DNA of 64,000 bases from Verrucomicrobiaceae bacterium. GTDB taxonomy: Bacteria > Verrucomicrobiota > Verrucomicrobiia > Verrucomicrobiales > Verrucomicrobiaceae. The DNA lies in the NCBI GenBank assembly GCA_947458455.1, contig CANGYJ010000002.1, positions 62,001 to 126,000 on the forward strand. The letters run 5' to 3'. The notes under the pieces are model-generated. The model saw only the letters and a program-made list of their open reading frames with translations, made no database searches and had not been told where the DNA came from. A program made the position numbers and the translations under genes. This document shows positions 36,620-44,510 of this stretch, one piece after another (the first letter of the stretch is position 1; each line of letters begins with the position of its first letter).

Positions 36620-37537
36620 TTAGCAGGTTTCAAGCATGGTGTGGGACTTATCGAAATCGCGACTCGCAATGTCATCCTGTCCTATCATCACGGAGTAAGA
36701 TCCAGCGTCCCAAATATTGAAACCAACACGGAAGTTAGAATCAATCCAAAGAATCTGGCACCATTGAGACATCGCCTCTTGGACTTGGTGGTAAGAAATC
36801 GAGTATTTTTCTCTGGCTTTGGACAGTCGATCCCAAACATCATGGCCGAGTTCTGCTAGCGGAGCGGACTCGGACGAGTCCAATGACAAAAGGGCTATTT
36901 CCTCGCGAATTGAATGTTCTCCTGGTTGAAAACCAAAGAGTTTGCCAGCGACGACCTCTCTTTCAGACGTTCCTCTCAGCTGGGCTTCAAACTGTGTCAT
37001 CAATTCAACGGCATCATCTTTGCTGTCTATTTCCAGTTTACCTGGAAACCCCCATATGGGTACATCCACTCCATAAATGATCTCGATGGAGTGGGGAATA
37101 AGTTCTCCACTTCGCACATAATCTGGACTCATCTCTGCCAAAGGCGGCTGCATGGTTCGTTGAAGCTTCGAAGAATCGGCAGTCCAGATGAGCTTGTGTT
37201 CCACGTTCTTCGCGAGTTCGTCGTCACCCACGAAAAAGTAGAGCATGCCTTGACGCGGCATGCCAAAGGGCAGCGCCACATCTATATCATCCAGTCGAAT
37301 CTGCATGATGAACGATAGCGCCCCGCATTGTCCCCGGGGCCAAGGAGTGTCATTGGGCAGGTCTGGCAGGCCGCCCATCTTGCTGCGCCCAAGAGCTTGC
37401 TCTCCCTTTTGTATTACATGGAGATACCAGCATTCAGTCGCTTCTCGGCGGATAGCTTTGCGATCTGCCTCCGTGAATTTGCATCGCTCCAGAGCGCTTT
37501 CGAGATGATGGGCTAAGTGGTTGGGTAGCGAAGTCAT
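36620..37537 (-). CDS. DUF1963 (YwqG-like) family protein
   Basis: 305-aa soluble protein. The family signature SKMGGLPDLPNDTPWPR (about residues 52-68) is followed by LSFIMQIRLDDID and GMLYFFVGDDE, as in YwqG-like proteins. The C-terminal part has QVQEAMSQWCQILWIDSNF. The biochemical role is unknown. Its base composition is visibly lower in GC than the neighbouring PVC gene, and it lies within a segment bounded by direct repeats, so acquisition by transfer is plausible. Confidence 0.82.
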   Translation of the reverse strand: MTSLPNHLAHHLESALERCKFTEADRKAIRREATECWYLHVIQKGEQALGRSKMGGLPDLPNDTPWPRGQCGALSFIMQIRLDDIDVALPFGMPRQGMLYFFVGDDELAKNVEHKLIWTADSSKLQRTMQPPLAEMSPDYVRSGELIPHSIEIIYGVDVPIWGFPGKLEIDSKDDAVELMTQFEAQLRGTSEREVVAGKLFGFQPGEHSIREEIALLSLDSSESAPLAELGHDVWDRLSKAREKYSISYHQVQEAMSQWCQILWIDSNFRVGFNIWDAGSYSVMIGQDDIASRDFDKSHTMLETC

Positions 37538-37632
37538 AGCGGCGAAGTCTAAAACTAAAGAATATCGAGTCGATGGATTATCGATTGGAAACGGCTTCAG
37601 GCTGCATCGGCTTTACCGTCATTGATAAAATT

Positions 37633-37926
37633 CTACTCAAGCTCCCTGACCGCATCTCTTGCACCGTGGAGGATTCGGATGATTTCCAAGGGATCGCTTC
37701 TCTTGAACACAATCAGGTAGTTTTTCCTGACGGTGTGAAACCAAAGGTCATGCTTGGTCAGGTCTTTCCTGCGGTGACCGAGGTCCGGCATCTCCGACAA
37801 CGTCGTGATCTCGTCACGAATGTCCTGCTCCAACCTATCAGCGGCCTCAGGATGATGGTCAGCCACATAGATCCAAATGTCTTGCAGGTCGTATTGAGCC
37901 GCACGGCTGAACAGGACGGTTTTCAC
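37633..37926 (-). CDS. parE: ParE/RelE-type toxin
   Basis: 97-aa protein with the RelE/ParE fold pattern: VLFSRAAQYDLQDIWIYVAD at the start, then the long helix EQDIRDEITTLSEMPDLGHR, and the C-terminal strands NYLIVFKRSDP and IIRILHGARD. ParE toxins poison DNA gyrase, while RelE toxins cleave mRNA. Pairing with a ParD-like antitoxin favours ParE. It overlaps its antitoxin gene by 4 bp, so the two are translationally coupled. Confidence 0.87.
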   Translation of the reverse strand: MKTVLFSRAAQYDLQDIWIYVADHHPEAADRLEQDIRDEITTLSEMPDLGHRRKDLTKHDLWFHTVRKNYLIVFKRSDPLEIIRILHGARDAVRELE

Positions 37927-38174
37927 GCCTTGGCACGCCAGTTCGCCTTGAATGCCTCCATGTCTGCTATGGACTGCTCACTCGTCAGGAAGCGGCCTTC
38001 GGCCATATCCTGAAGCCCTTCGTCAATCTTGGCTGTCACCGCCATCTTCCAGCGTTCTTGCTGTCGCATGAGCCCCAAAGACTCCACCACGACTTCATCG
38101 GCGTCTTGATAGAGTCCGGTGGCAATTTTTTGCCGCACAAAGGATTCGAAAACAGCGGGAAGCGTCACAGTCAT
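37923..38174 (-). CDS. parD: ParD-like antitoxin
   Basis: 83-aa ribbon-helix-helix-type antitoxin. The N-terminal strand and helix (MTVTLPAVFESFVRQKIATG) and the helix YQDADEVVVESLGLMRQQE are the DNA-binding part. The C-terminal portion binds the toxin. It precedes parE with a 4-bp overlap, as typical, and probably autoregulates the pair. Confidence 0.85.
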   Translation of the reverse strand: MTVTLPAVFESFVRQKIATGLYQDADEVVVESLGLMRQQERWKMAVTAKIDEGLQDMAEGRFLTSEQSIADMEAFKANWRAKA

Positions 38175-38242
38175 GAAGAAAGTCTGCCTTGCCGCCTGCC
38201 AACCGTCAACAAGTCAGTGCTAGGCGGTGGCTTGGCAAATCG

Positions 38243-38340
38243 CCCACCCATCAGCGTCATGCCCCCATACTCGGCATCCTCACCAAAACGGAGATCCGCG
38301 ATGCTGCGGCCTATCTGGCGAGTTTGAAGGCGAAGAAGAA
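38243..38340. repeat. Direct repeat, copy 2 (decayed 3' end of a PVC cytochrome gene)
   Basis: Repeats 36446-36544, with one C lost in a C run and several substitutions (GTGGTGGC changed to GCTGCGGC). It still reads LGILTKTEIRDAAAYLASLKAKK in one frame, but has no gene body and no stop at the equivalent place. It is either a duplicated gene end or the scar of a second gene copy. Confidence 0.9.
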
Positions 38341-38348
38341 CTCGACGG

Positions 38349-38395
38349 ATTGTCGGACGAGTCTGACTCGTCCGACCTGTCTGATCCTTCTGACC
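38349..38395. repeat. GGACGAGTC-family palindromic repeat
   Basis: TCGGACGAGTCTGACTCGTC is nearly self-complementary and is followed by CGACCTGTCTGATCCTTCTG. It lies directly after the decayed gene end, and resembles 10929-10973. Confidence 0.65.
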
Positions 38396-38411
38396 TATGC
38401 GCCCTGCCCGG

Positions 38412-41400
38412 CTACGCTCTCCTCAAATCGAGCGTCATCGGGAACTCGGCCATGCCTTCGATCTTTTTCGGTTTCATCGGCCCGGGCGTGTGGCCGTAGG
38501 GGAAGAAGCGGGCGAGGCGGCGGCTTTCGGCTTCGTAGCTGTTCACGGGGAAGACGTCGTAGCTGCGGCCGCCGGGATTGGAGACGTGATGGGTGCAGCC
38601 TCCGATGCTGCGGCCGTTCCAGGTGTCCACGATGTCAAAGGTGAGCGGGGCATGCACGCCGATGGTGGGCTGCAAACATTCGCCGGGCTGCCAGGCACGG
38701 TAGCGCACGCCGGCGACGTGCTCGCCGACGGTGCCGGTGGGATGCAGCGGCACTTCGATGCCGTTGCAGGTGATGATGTAGCGCCCGCTGACGAGGCCCT
38801 TCGTTTTGAGCTGCACGCGTTCGAGGCTGCTATCCACAAAGCGCACGGTGCTGCCAGCGCTGCCTTCCTCACCGAGGACGTTCCAGGGCTCCAAAGCGGT
38901 GCGCACCTCCAGATTCACGCCGCGCTGGGTGATGTGGCCGATGGCGGGGAATTTGAACTCGAAGTGCGGTGCAAACCACTCGGCCTTCAAATCGTAGCCG
39001 TAGCTCTGCATATCGGCCATGACGTCGGTGAGGTCATCCCAGACGAAATGCGGCAGCAGGTAGCGATCATGCAGCTCAGTGCCCCAGCGCACGAGTTTTT
39101 GCTCATACGGCTGGTCCCAGAAGCGAGCGATGGCGGCACGCAGCAGCAGATGCTGCGCGAGGCTCATCTCCGCATGCGGCGGCATTTCAAAGGAGCGCAG
39201 CTCGACGAGTCCGAGGCGTCCGGTGGCGTTGCCGGGATCAAAGAGCTTGTCGATGCTGAATTCGGTGCGGTGCGTGTTGCCGGAGGCATCGCAGAGCAGA
39301 TTGCGGAAAATGCGATCGACGAGCCACGGTGGCGTGTGGCCGTTGCGGGCGGTGTGGCGGTTCAATTCCTCGAACGCGAGCTCCAGCTCGAAGAGCGCAT
39401 CATTGCGCGCTTCATCGACACGCGGATGCTGGCTGGTGGGGCCGATGAAGAGGCCCGCGAAGAGGTAGCTGAGGCTCGGATGATTATGCCAGTAGCCGAG
39501 CAGGGACTTCAGCAGGTCAGGCCGCCGCAGCAGGGGCGAGTCCTTCGGCTGCGCACCGCCAAAGACGATGTGATTGCCGCCGCCGGTGCCGGTGTGGCGG
39601 CCGTCGATCATGAATTTCTCCGTGCCGAGGCGGGTGAGCCGCGCTTCTTCGTAGAGCGTCTTCGTGTTGCTCACGAGTTCGTTCCAGGTCGTCACGGGAT
39701 GCATGTTCACCTCGATCACGCCGGGATCAGGCGTGACCTTGATCACGTTCACGCGTGGATCATACGGCGGCGGTGTGCCTTCGATCATGACGGGCATTTT
39801 CAAAGCCGCCGCAACGTCTTCCACCGCCGCGACGAGATCGAGGTAGTCCTCGATCTTCTCCACCGGCGGCATGAAGACATGCAGGCGGCCACCACGCGGC
39901 TCCAGACACACGGCGGTGCGGATCACCGACGCGGCGGACTCCTGCGGCTGCGGGAAACGCTCGGGCGAGTTCGCTGGCAAGGGCTCCAATTTCACCCGCT
40001 CCGGCTTGCCCTGGCCTGCGTGGATGCCTTGGCCATAGCTGGATGGCAGGGGCATGTCCTCCAGCCAATCCGCCACGGCACCGAGGAAGTGCTGACGGCT
40101 CTCGGGACGCGGCGGCAGATCCGGCCAGTCGTTCAGTGGATCGGCGGGATAGATCCACGGGTAATCTTTGGCGCTGACCCATGGCAGGCTGTCGAGCGGC
40201 AGGCGCAGGCCCATGGGCGAATCACCGGGGATCAGATACATCGTGTCATCTCGCACAAACCACGGGCCGCTCTGCCAGCGCAGTTCTCTGCCCTGCTCGG
40301 TGCGTTGCAGCGGCAGGGCGAAGCCGGTGATCTTGTTCAGCCCTTCTTCAAAGATGCGGGCCAGTCGCTTACGCTCGTATTCATCCTTCAGGTTCGACTT
40401 CAGCGGATCGACGTTCACCGGCAGACGCTTCTCTTTCCAAAGGTAGTAGAAAGCATCTTCGTAGCCGGGTTTCAGCCACTTGGGATCCACTCCCAGCGCG
40501 GCGCTCAGCGCCATGCCAAAGCGATACGCTTCATTCTCGCTGTGGCCGTAGTTCTTCGATTCATCACCGATGAGGGAATCATCACGCCACATGGGCACGC
40601 CGTCCTTGCGCCAGTAGCAGCCCAGCGCCCAGCGTGGCAGTTGCTCGCCGGGATACCACTTGCCCTGGCCGAAGTGCAGCAGCCCGCCGGGGCCAAACTG
40701 CTTTCGCAGGCGCTTCACCAGCACATGGGAAAGCTCCCGCTTCTTCGGACCCACGGCCGCCGTGTTCCACTCCGCGCCTTCCATGTCGTCGATGGATACA
40801 AACGTCGGCTCGCCGCCCATCGTCAGGCGCACATCGCGTTGGATGAGATCCTCGTCGATGCGGTGGCCTAGCGTTTCGATCTCCGCCCATTGCTCCGGCG
40901 TGTAAGGCTTCGTCACACGAGCGGATTCAAAGATGCGCGTCACGCTCATCTCATGCTCGAATTCCACCTCGCACAGCTCCAGCCCGCCGGTGATCGGCGC
41001 GGCGCTGGTGGGGTCCGGCGTCGCCGCCAGCGGCAGATGGCCTTCACCCGCCAGCAGTCCTGAGGTGGGATCGAGGCCCACCCAGCCCGCGCCGGGCAGA
41101 TACACCTCACACCAGGCATGAAGGTCAGTGAAATCCACCTCGGTGCCGCTCGGGCCGTCCAGGGACTTCACATCTGGCTTGAGCTGGATCAAATAACCGC
41201 TCACAAAACGCGATGCGATGCCCATGTGCCGCATGATTTGGCACATCAGCCACGCCGAGTCACGACACGAGCCGCTGCCCAGTTCCAGCGTCTCCTCCGG
41301 CGCCTGCACCCCCGGCTCCATGCGGATCAGATAGCTCACATCTTCGCACAGCATCTGGTTGATCATCACCATGAAGTCATTCGTGTGCATCGGCTCCTTC

Positions 41401-41822
41401 AGCCCGTGCAGCTTTTGCCGGATCTCGCGCAGGTACTCGCCCAGCAGCGGCGTCAGCGGCAGCTTGCGATGATACGGCTCCAGCTCATGCACCAGCACCG
41501 GATCGTATTTGAAAGGCACCCGCTCCGCCTGCGGCTCCAGAAAGAAGCCAAACGGATTGTACACCGACATGTCCGCCACCACATCCACTTCGATGCTCAG
41601 CTCCGTCGTCTTTTCCGGGAAAACCAGCCGCGCCAGGTAGTTCCCCTGCGGGTCCTGCTGCCAATTGATGAAATGCTCCTCCGGCGTGACCTTCAGCGAG
41701 TAGCTCAAAACAGGCGTGCGGCAGTGCGGAGCTGGTCGCAGCCTGACCACTTGCGGCCCCAGCGAAATGGGGCGGTCATATTTGTACTTGGTGACGTGAC
41801 GGAGAGCGACGTGGATGGACAT
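38412..41822 (-). CDS. Transglutaminase-like/DUF2126 family protein
   Basis: Large cytoplasmic protein of 1136 aa from the ATG at 41822 (MSIHVALRHVTKYKYDRP). An upstream in-frame extension would overlap the divergent gene. The N-terminal domain (about 1-290) is a bacterial transglutaminase-like module with candidate catalytic residues Cys in GSGSCRDSAWL, His in DLHAWCEVYL and Asp in LDPTSGL. The rest is a DUF2126 region (QRDVRLTMGGEPTFVSIDDM, GTGGGNHIVFGG). In other bacteria such genes cluster with alpha-E and circularly permuted ATP-grasp genes, but none is seen next to it. No signal peptide. Confidence 0.88.
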   Translation of the reverse strand: MSIHVALRHVTKYKYDRPISLGPQVVRLRPAPHCRTPVLSYSLKVTPEEHFINWQQDPQGNYLARLVFPEKTTELSIEVDVVADMSVYNPFGFFLEPQAERVPFKYDPVLVHELEPYHRKLPLTPLLGEYLREIRQKLHGLKEPMHTNDFMVMINQMLCEDVSYLIRMEPGVQAPEETLELGSGSCRDSAWLMCQIMRHMGIASRFVSGYLIQLKPDVKSLDGPSGTEVDFTDLHAWCEVYLPGAGWVGLDPTSGLLAGEGHLPLAATPDPTSAAPITGGLELCEVEFEHEMSVTRIFESARVTKPYTPEQWAEIETLGHRIDEDLIQRDVRLTMGGEPTFVSIDDMEGAEWNTAAVGPKKRELSHVLVKRLRKQFGPGGLLHFGQGKWYPGEQLPRWALGCYWRKDGVPMWRDDSLIGDESKNYGHSENEAYRFGMALSAALGVDPKWLKPGYEDAFYYLWKEKRLPVNVDPLKSNLKDEYERKRLARIFEEGLNKITGFALPLQRTEQGRELRWQSGPWFVRDDTMYLIPGDSPMGLRLPLDSLPWVSAKDYPWIYPADPLNDWPDLPPRPESRQHFLGAVADWLEDMPLPSSYGQGIHAGQGKPERVKLEPLPANSPERFPQPQESAASVIRTAVCLEPRGGRLHVFMPPVEKIEDYLDLVAAVEDVAAALKMPVMIEGTPPPYDPRVNVIKVTPDPGVIEVNMHPVTTWNELVSNTKTLYEEARLTRLGTEKFMIDGRHTGTGGGNHIVFGGAQPKDSPLLRRPDLLKSLLGYWHNHPSLSYLFAGLFIGPTSQHPRVDEARNDALFELELAFEELNRHTARNGHTPPWLVDRIFRNLLCDASGNTHRTEFSIDKLFDPGNATGRLGLVELRSFEMPPHAEMSLAQHLLLRAAIARFWDQPYEQKLVRWGTELHDRYLLPHFVWDDLTDVMADMQSYGYDLKAEWFAPHFEFKFPAIGHITQRGVNLEVRTALEPWNVLGEEGSAGSTVRFVDSSLERVQLKTKGLVSGRYIITCNGIEVPLHPTGTVGEHVAGVRYRAWQPGECLQPTIGVHAPLTFDIVDTWNGRSIGGCTHHVSNPGGRSYDVFPVNSYEAESRRLARFFPYGHTPGPMKPKKIEGMAEFPMTLDLRRA

Positions 41823-41917
41823 GGGCTGGTCCTGCAAACTAAAGCACAGCCCGTGCCAGCCGCCGGGGTACAGAGTGAAGGCTTGCCAGCCAAAACGGCG
41901 GAGATTATGATCCGCCC

Positions 41918-42580
41918 ATGCCATCCACGCCTTTGCTCGATCTCGCGGCACTTTTTGCCTCGCCGAGGCTGCCGGACATCGCGCAGGAAATCAATGAACG
42001 GCTGAGCCGGGAGACGGTGGCACGCCGCCAGTTTTACCACGACATGACCGACGACTGCAAAATGGAGTTCATCGGCGGCGAGGTCATCATGCACTCCCCC
42101 GCCAAGGCACGGCATGTGCGGGTGAAGGACAATCTGCTGCGCATGGTGCAAAGCTACGTCATCGCCCGCGACCTCGGCGAGGTCATGGACGAAAAGAGCC
42201 TCTGCGTCTTCCCGCGCAACGACTATGAGCCGGACATCGTCTTTTTCGGCCCCGAAAAAACCGCCGCCATCCAGCCGGACACGATGAAGTTCCCCATCCC
42301 CGATTTCGCCGTCGAGGTGCTCTCCGAAAGAACCGAGGCTCGTGATCGCGGCGTGAAATTCCAGGACTACGAGGCGCACGGCGTCCGTGAATACTGGATC
42401 ATCGATGCCGAGGAGGAATGGGTGGAGCAATACATCGAGAAAGACGGCCGCTACGAGCTGCGTCTGAAATCCGGTAGCGGTGAGATCGCGAGCAGCGTCA
42501 TCGCAGGCTTTCGCGTGCCGGTGCGGGCCATCTTTGACGCCAAAGAAAGCCTTCGCGTGATGCAGACCCTGCTGGAGTGA
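41918..42580 (+). CDS. Uma2 family (DUF820) PD-(D/E)XK-like endonuclease
   Basis: 220-aa protein. The restriction-like core is visible as MEFIGGEVIMHSP, Asp in YEPDIVFF, Glu in DFAVEVLSE, then VKFQDYEAHGVREYWIIDAE. Uma2 proteins are abundant in cyanobacteria and PVC bacteria; their role is unknown and some appear to be transposon-linked. It is divergent from the transglutaminase-like gene, with 95 bp between starts. Confidence 0.88.
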   Translation: MPSTPLLDLAALFASPRLPDIAQEINERLSRETVARRQFYHDMTDDCKMEFIGGEVIMHSPAKARHVRVKDNLLRMVQSYVIARDLGEVMDEKSLCVFPRNDYEPDIVFFGPEKTAAIQPDTMKFPIPDFAVEVLSERTEARDRGVKFQDYEAHGVREYWIIDAEEEWVEQYIEKDGRYELRLKSGSGEIASSVIAGFRVPVRAIFDAKESLRVMQTLLE

Positions 42581-42582
42581 GA

Positions 42583-42918
42583 AGACGCCTTCGCCTCCTC
42601 CACGACGGCACCAAAGAAAAGCCCGTAGATCTCATGCTCCTCCACTAGCGCACCGCCACCCTCCTCCGCCAGAGCCAGAGCAAGGCCGCCCTCAAAAAAG
42701 CCACCCTCCTCTATGGCGACATCACCCCCGACACCCTCCTCGAAAAGACCGCCACCCTCGAAAAAGACGATCGAGTCACCTTCCTCCACACCTACCTCCT
42801 TCATCTCCTCCTCAAATCCGACACCCAAACCGCTTCCGAACTCCTCACCCAGCTCCTCGACGAGCAGGTGATGGATGAAAGCAACGTGAACGAAGTGCGG
42901 AAGTGGATGGAGAAGTAG
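42583..42918 (+). pseudogene. Gene remnant, internal stop
   Basis: Starting right after the Uma2 stop, one frame reads HDGTKEKPVDLMLLH, then TAG, then RTATLLRQSQSKAALKKATL through to NEVRKWMEK and a TAG at 42916. The codon use and helical pattern look like real coding, but there is an internal stop and no clear start. Family not recognised. This fills the 360-bp gap before the next gene. Confidence 0.5.
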
Positions 42919-42939
42919 TCATCGACCATACCAGATGCC

Positions 42940-43260
42940 ATGAATCGTTGCGTGAGAGCTTTTCTCCTTTCTCTCCTGGGGCTGTTTACCCTCGCCGGAG
43001 CCGCCGCTGTCTCCATCGTGACGTCCTACTGTTCGGGGTTCATCACCTTGCAGATCGACGACTCGGATGTGGAGGCCGTAGGAATCATTCGTCGAATGGG
43101 GTTTCCAGTGTGGTATTGCGAGCAAGCTCCTGGGATCGGCATGGGTGGTCTGAAGCTCGACCGCTTCGTGCTCAACAGCGCCGTCTGGTTCGTTTTCTTC
43201 GCCCTCATTGTGGTCACTCTCGTGTGGAAGACCCGCCCATCACGGGACGGCGGCAGATAG
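42940..43260 (+). CDS. Small two-helix membrane protein
   Basis: 106 aa with an N-terminal hydrophobic segment (AFLLSLLGLFTLAGAAAVSI) and a C-terminal one (SAVWFVFFALIVVTLVW). The loop between them (about 60 residues) contains two Cys. No family recognised. It is followed directly by a large palindromic element. Confidence 0.6.
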   Translation: MNRCVRAFLLSLLGLFTLAGAAAVSIVTSYCSGFITLQIDDSDVEAVGIIRRMGFPVWYCEQAPGIGMGGLKLDRFVLNSAVWFVFFALIVVTLVWKTRPSRDGGR

Positions 43261-43262
43261 GG

Positions 43263-43490
43263 CGAGCCGGAGGCTCGTGAGAACCTAGCCGGTGGTGAAA
43301 CCACCGGAAACGATGCCTCAACCTCCACGCTTGGGTGTTCGCGCCCCGGAGGGAGCGCGAGAAGCCACCGGAGTCCTGTGACTCCTCGCATCCTTCTCGC
43401 GCTCCCTCCGGGACGCGAAACCTTTGCCTAGACACACGCCAAGTTCCGGGGGCTTCACCCCCGGCTACCCTCTTTCGAGCCTCCGGCTTG
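43263..43490. repeat. Nested composite palindrome (REP-like)
   Basis: Left half: hairpin CGAGCCGGAGGCTCG (43263-43277), hairpin CCGGTGGTGAAACCACCGG (43289-43307), then a 25-bp arm (43340-43364, GCGCCCCGGAGGGAGCGCGA core). Right half, in reverse order: the complementary arm (43393-43417), hairpin CCGGGGGCTTCACCCCCGG (43446-43464), and CGAGCCTCCGGCTTG (43476-43490). The order of parts is mirror-symmetric. The gap 43261-43566 holds nothing else visible. Confidence 0.88.
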
Positions 43491-43566
43491 CCAAGACACG
43501 CACGCAACGTGCTCGCGTGACATCTTGACCTCACCACCGCCCCACGGCAGCATGCGCGGCACTTTC

Positions 43567-44406
43567 ATGAGCGACACCGCCGCCAACACCATCGCCTGCC
43601 TGGGACCTGAGGGCAGTTTCTCGCACCTCATCACGCGGATGCGCTTTCCCGATGCCACGGTGAGCCTGCGGGACAACATCGGCGATGTCTTCGACTTCCT
43701 CAGCAGCCGCCCGGACGCCCTCGGCATCGTGCCCATCGAAAACTCCTCCGGCGGCTTCATCATCGACACGGTGGACCGCCTGCTCGATGTCCGCTGCCAG
43801 CTCAGCATCGTCGAAGAACTGACCCTCGATGTGAAGCTGGCCCTGCTCGGTCGCCCTGGCGAGGAGGTGCGCACCATCCACTCCCACGCGATGCCGTTTT
43901 TCCATGGCGATGACTGGCTGAAAGCGCACTACCCCGATGCCAAACGCATCGTCGAGCCCAGCACGGCCAAGGCCGCCGAAAAAGCCGCCGCCACGCCCGG
44001 AGCCGCCGCCATCGGCCCACGGCAAAACGCCGAGCGGCATGCGCTGAGCATCCTGCACTTTCCCATCGCCGGTGAGGTGCCAAACATCACGCAATTCTTC
44101 CTCCTCGGCCACACCGCGAACTCGCCGGACACCACGCACAACCGCACCGCGCTCGTCGTCGAGCTGCCGGACCGCCCCGGTAGCCTCTGCCGCTTCCTCA
44201 CGCCGCTGAGCGAAGGCTCCATCAATCTCAAGCGCCTCGAATCCCGCCCCATCCGCGGCCAGCCGAACAAATACCGCTTCTACATCGAGATCGAAGGCAG
44301 CACCGCCGATCCTCGTGTGCAGGCTGCTCTCGCTCAAACGCACGCCGATGGTGCCACGACGCGCCGCATCGGCTCGTATTGCTCCGGCACGCGATTTGAA
44401 TCGTGA
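43567..44406 (+). CDS. pheA: Prephenate dehydratase
   Basis: Converts prephenate to phenylpyruvate in phenylalanine synthesis, about 279 aa from the ATG at 43567 (MSDTAANTIACLGPEGSFSH). ATGs at 43525 and 43552 are also in frame. The PDT domain has GIVPIENSSGGFIIDTVDRL and AAAIGPRQNAERHAL. A C-terminal ACT domain carries the Phe-binding motif LKRLESRPIRGQPNKYRFY. There is no chorismate mutase domain. Confidence 0.92.
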   Translation: MSDTAANTIACLGPEGSFSHLITRMRFPDATVSLRDNIGDVFDFLSSRPDALGIVPIENSSGGFIIDTVDRLLDVRCQLSIVEELTLDVKLALLGRPGEEVRTIHSHAMPFFHGDDWLKAHYPDAKRIVEPSTAKAAEKAAATPGAAAIGPRQNAERHALSILHFPIAGEVPNITQFFLLGHTANSPDTTHNRTALVVELPDRPGSLCRFLTPLSEGSINLKRLESRPIRGQPNKYRFYIEIEGSTADPRVQAALAQTHADGATTRRIGSYCSGTRFES

Positions 44407-44438
44407 TCAAGGAACTCTCCGCCTAGAGCACCCCGGAG

Positions 44439-44496
44439 GGCAAACGGACGTTTGCCACTACGAATGCCGCCTTGTAGCGGAAGTCGTCAGACTTCC
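44439..44496. repeat. Two hairpins between convergent pheA and arsA
   Basis: GGCAAACGGACGTTTGCC (44439-44456) and GGAAGTCGTCAGACTTCC (44479-44496) are short strong inverted repeats in a 104-bp gap. They may terminate both transcripts. Their style matches the other palindromic repeats in the window. Confidence 0.65.
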
Positions 44497-44510
44497 CCTC
44501 AGGTTCTGCT

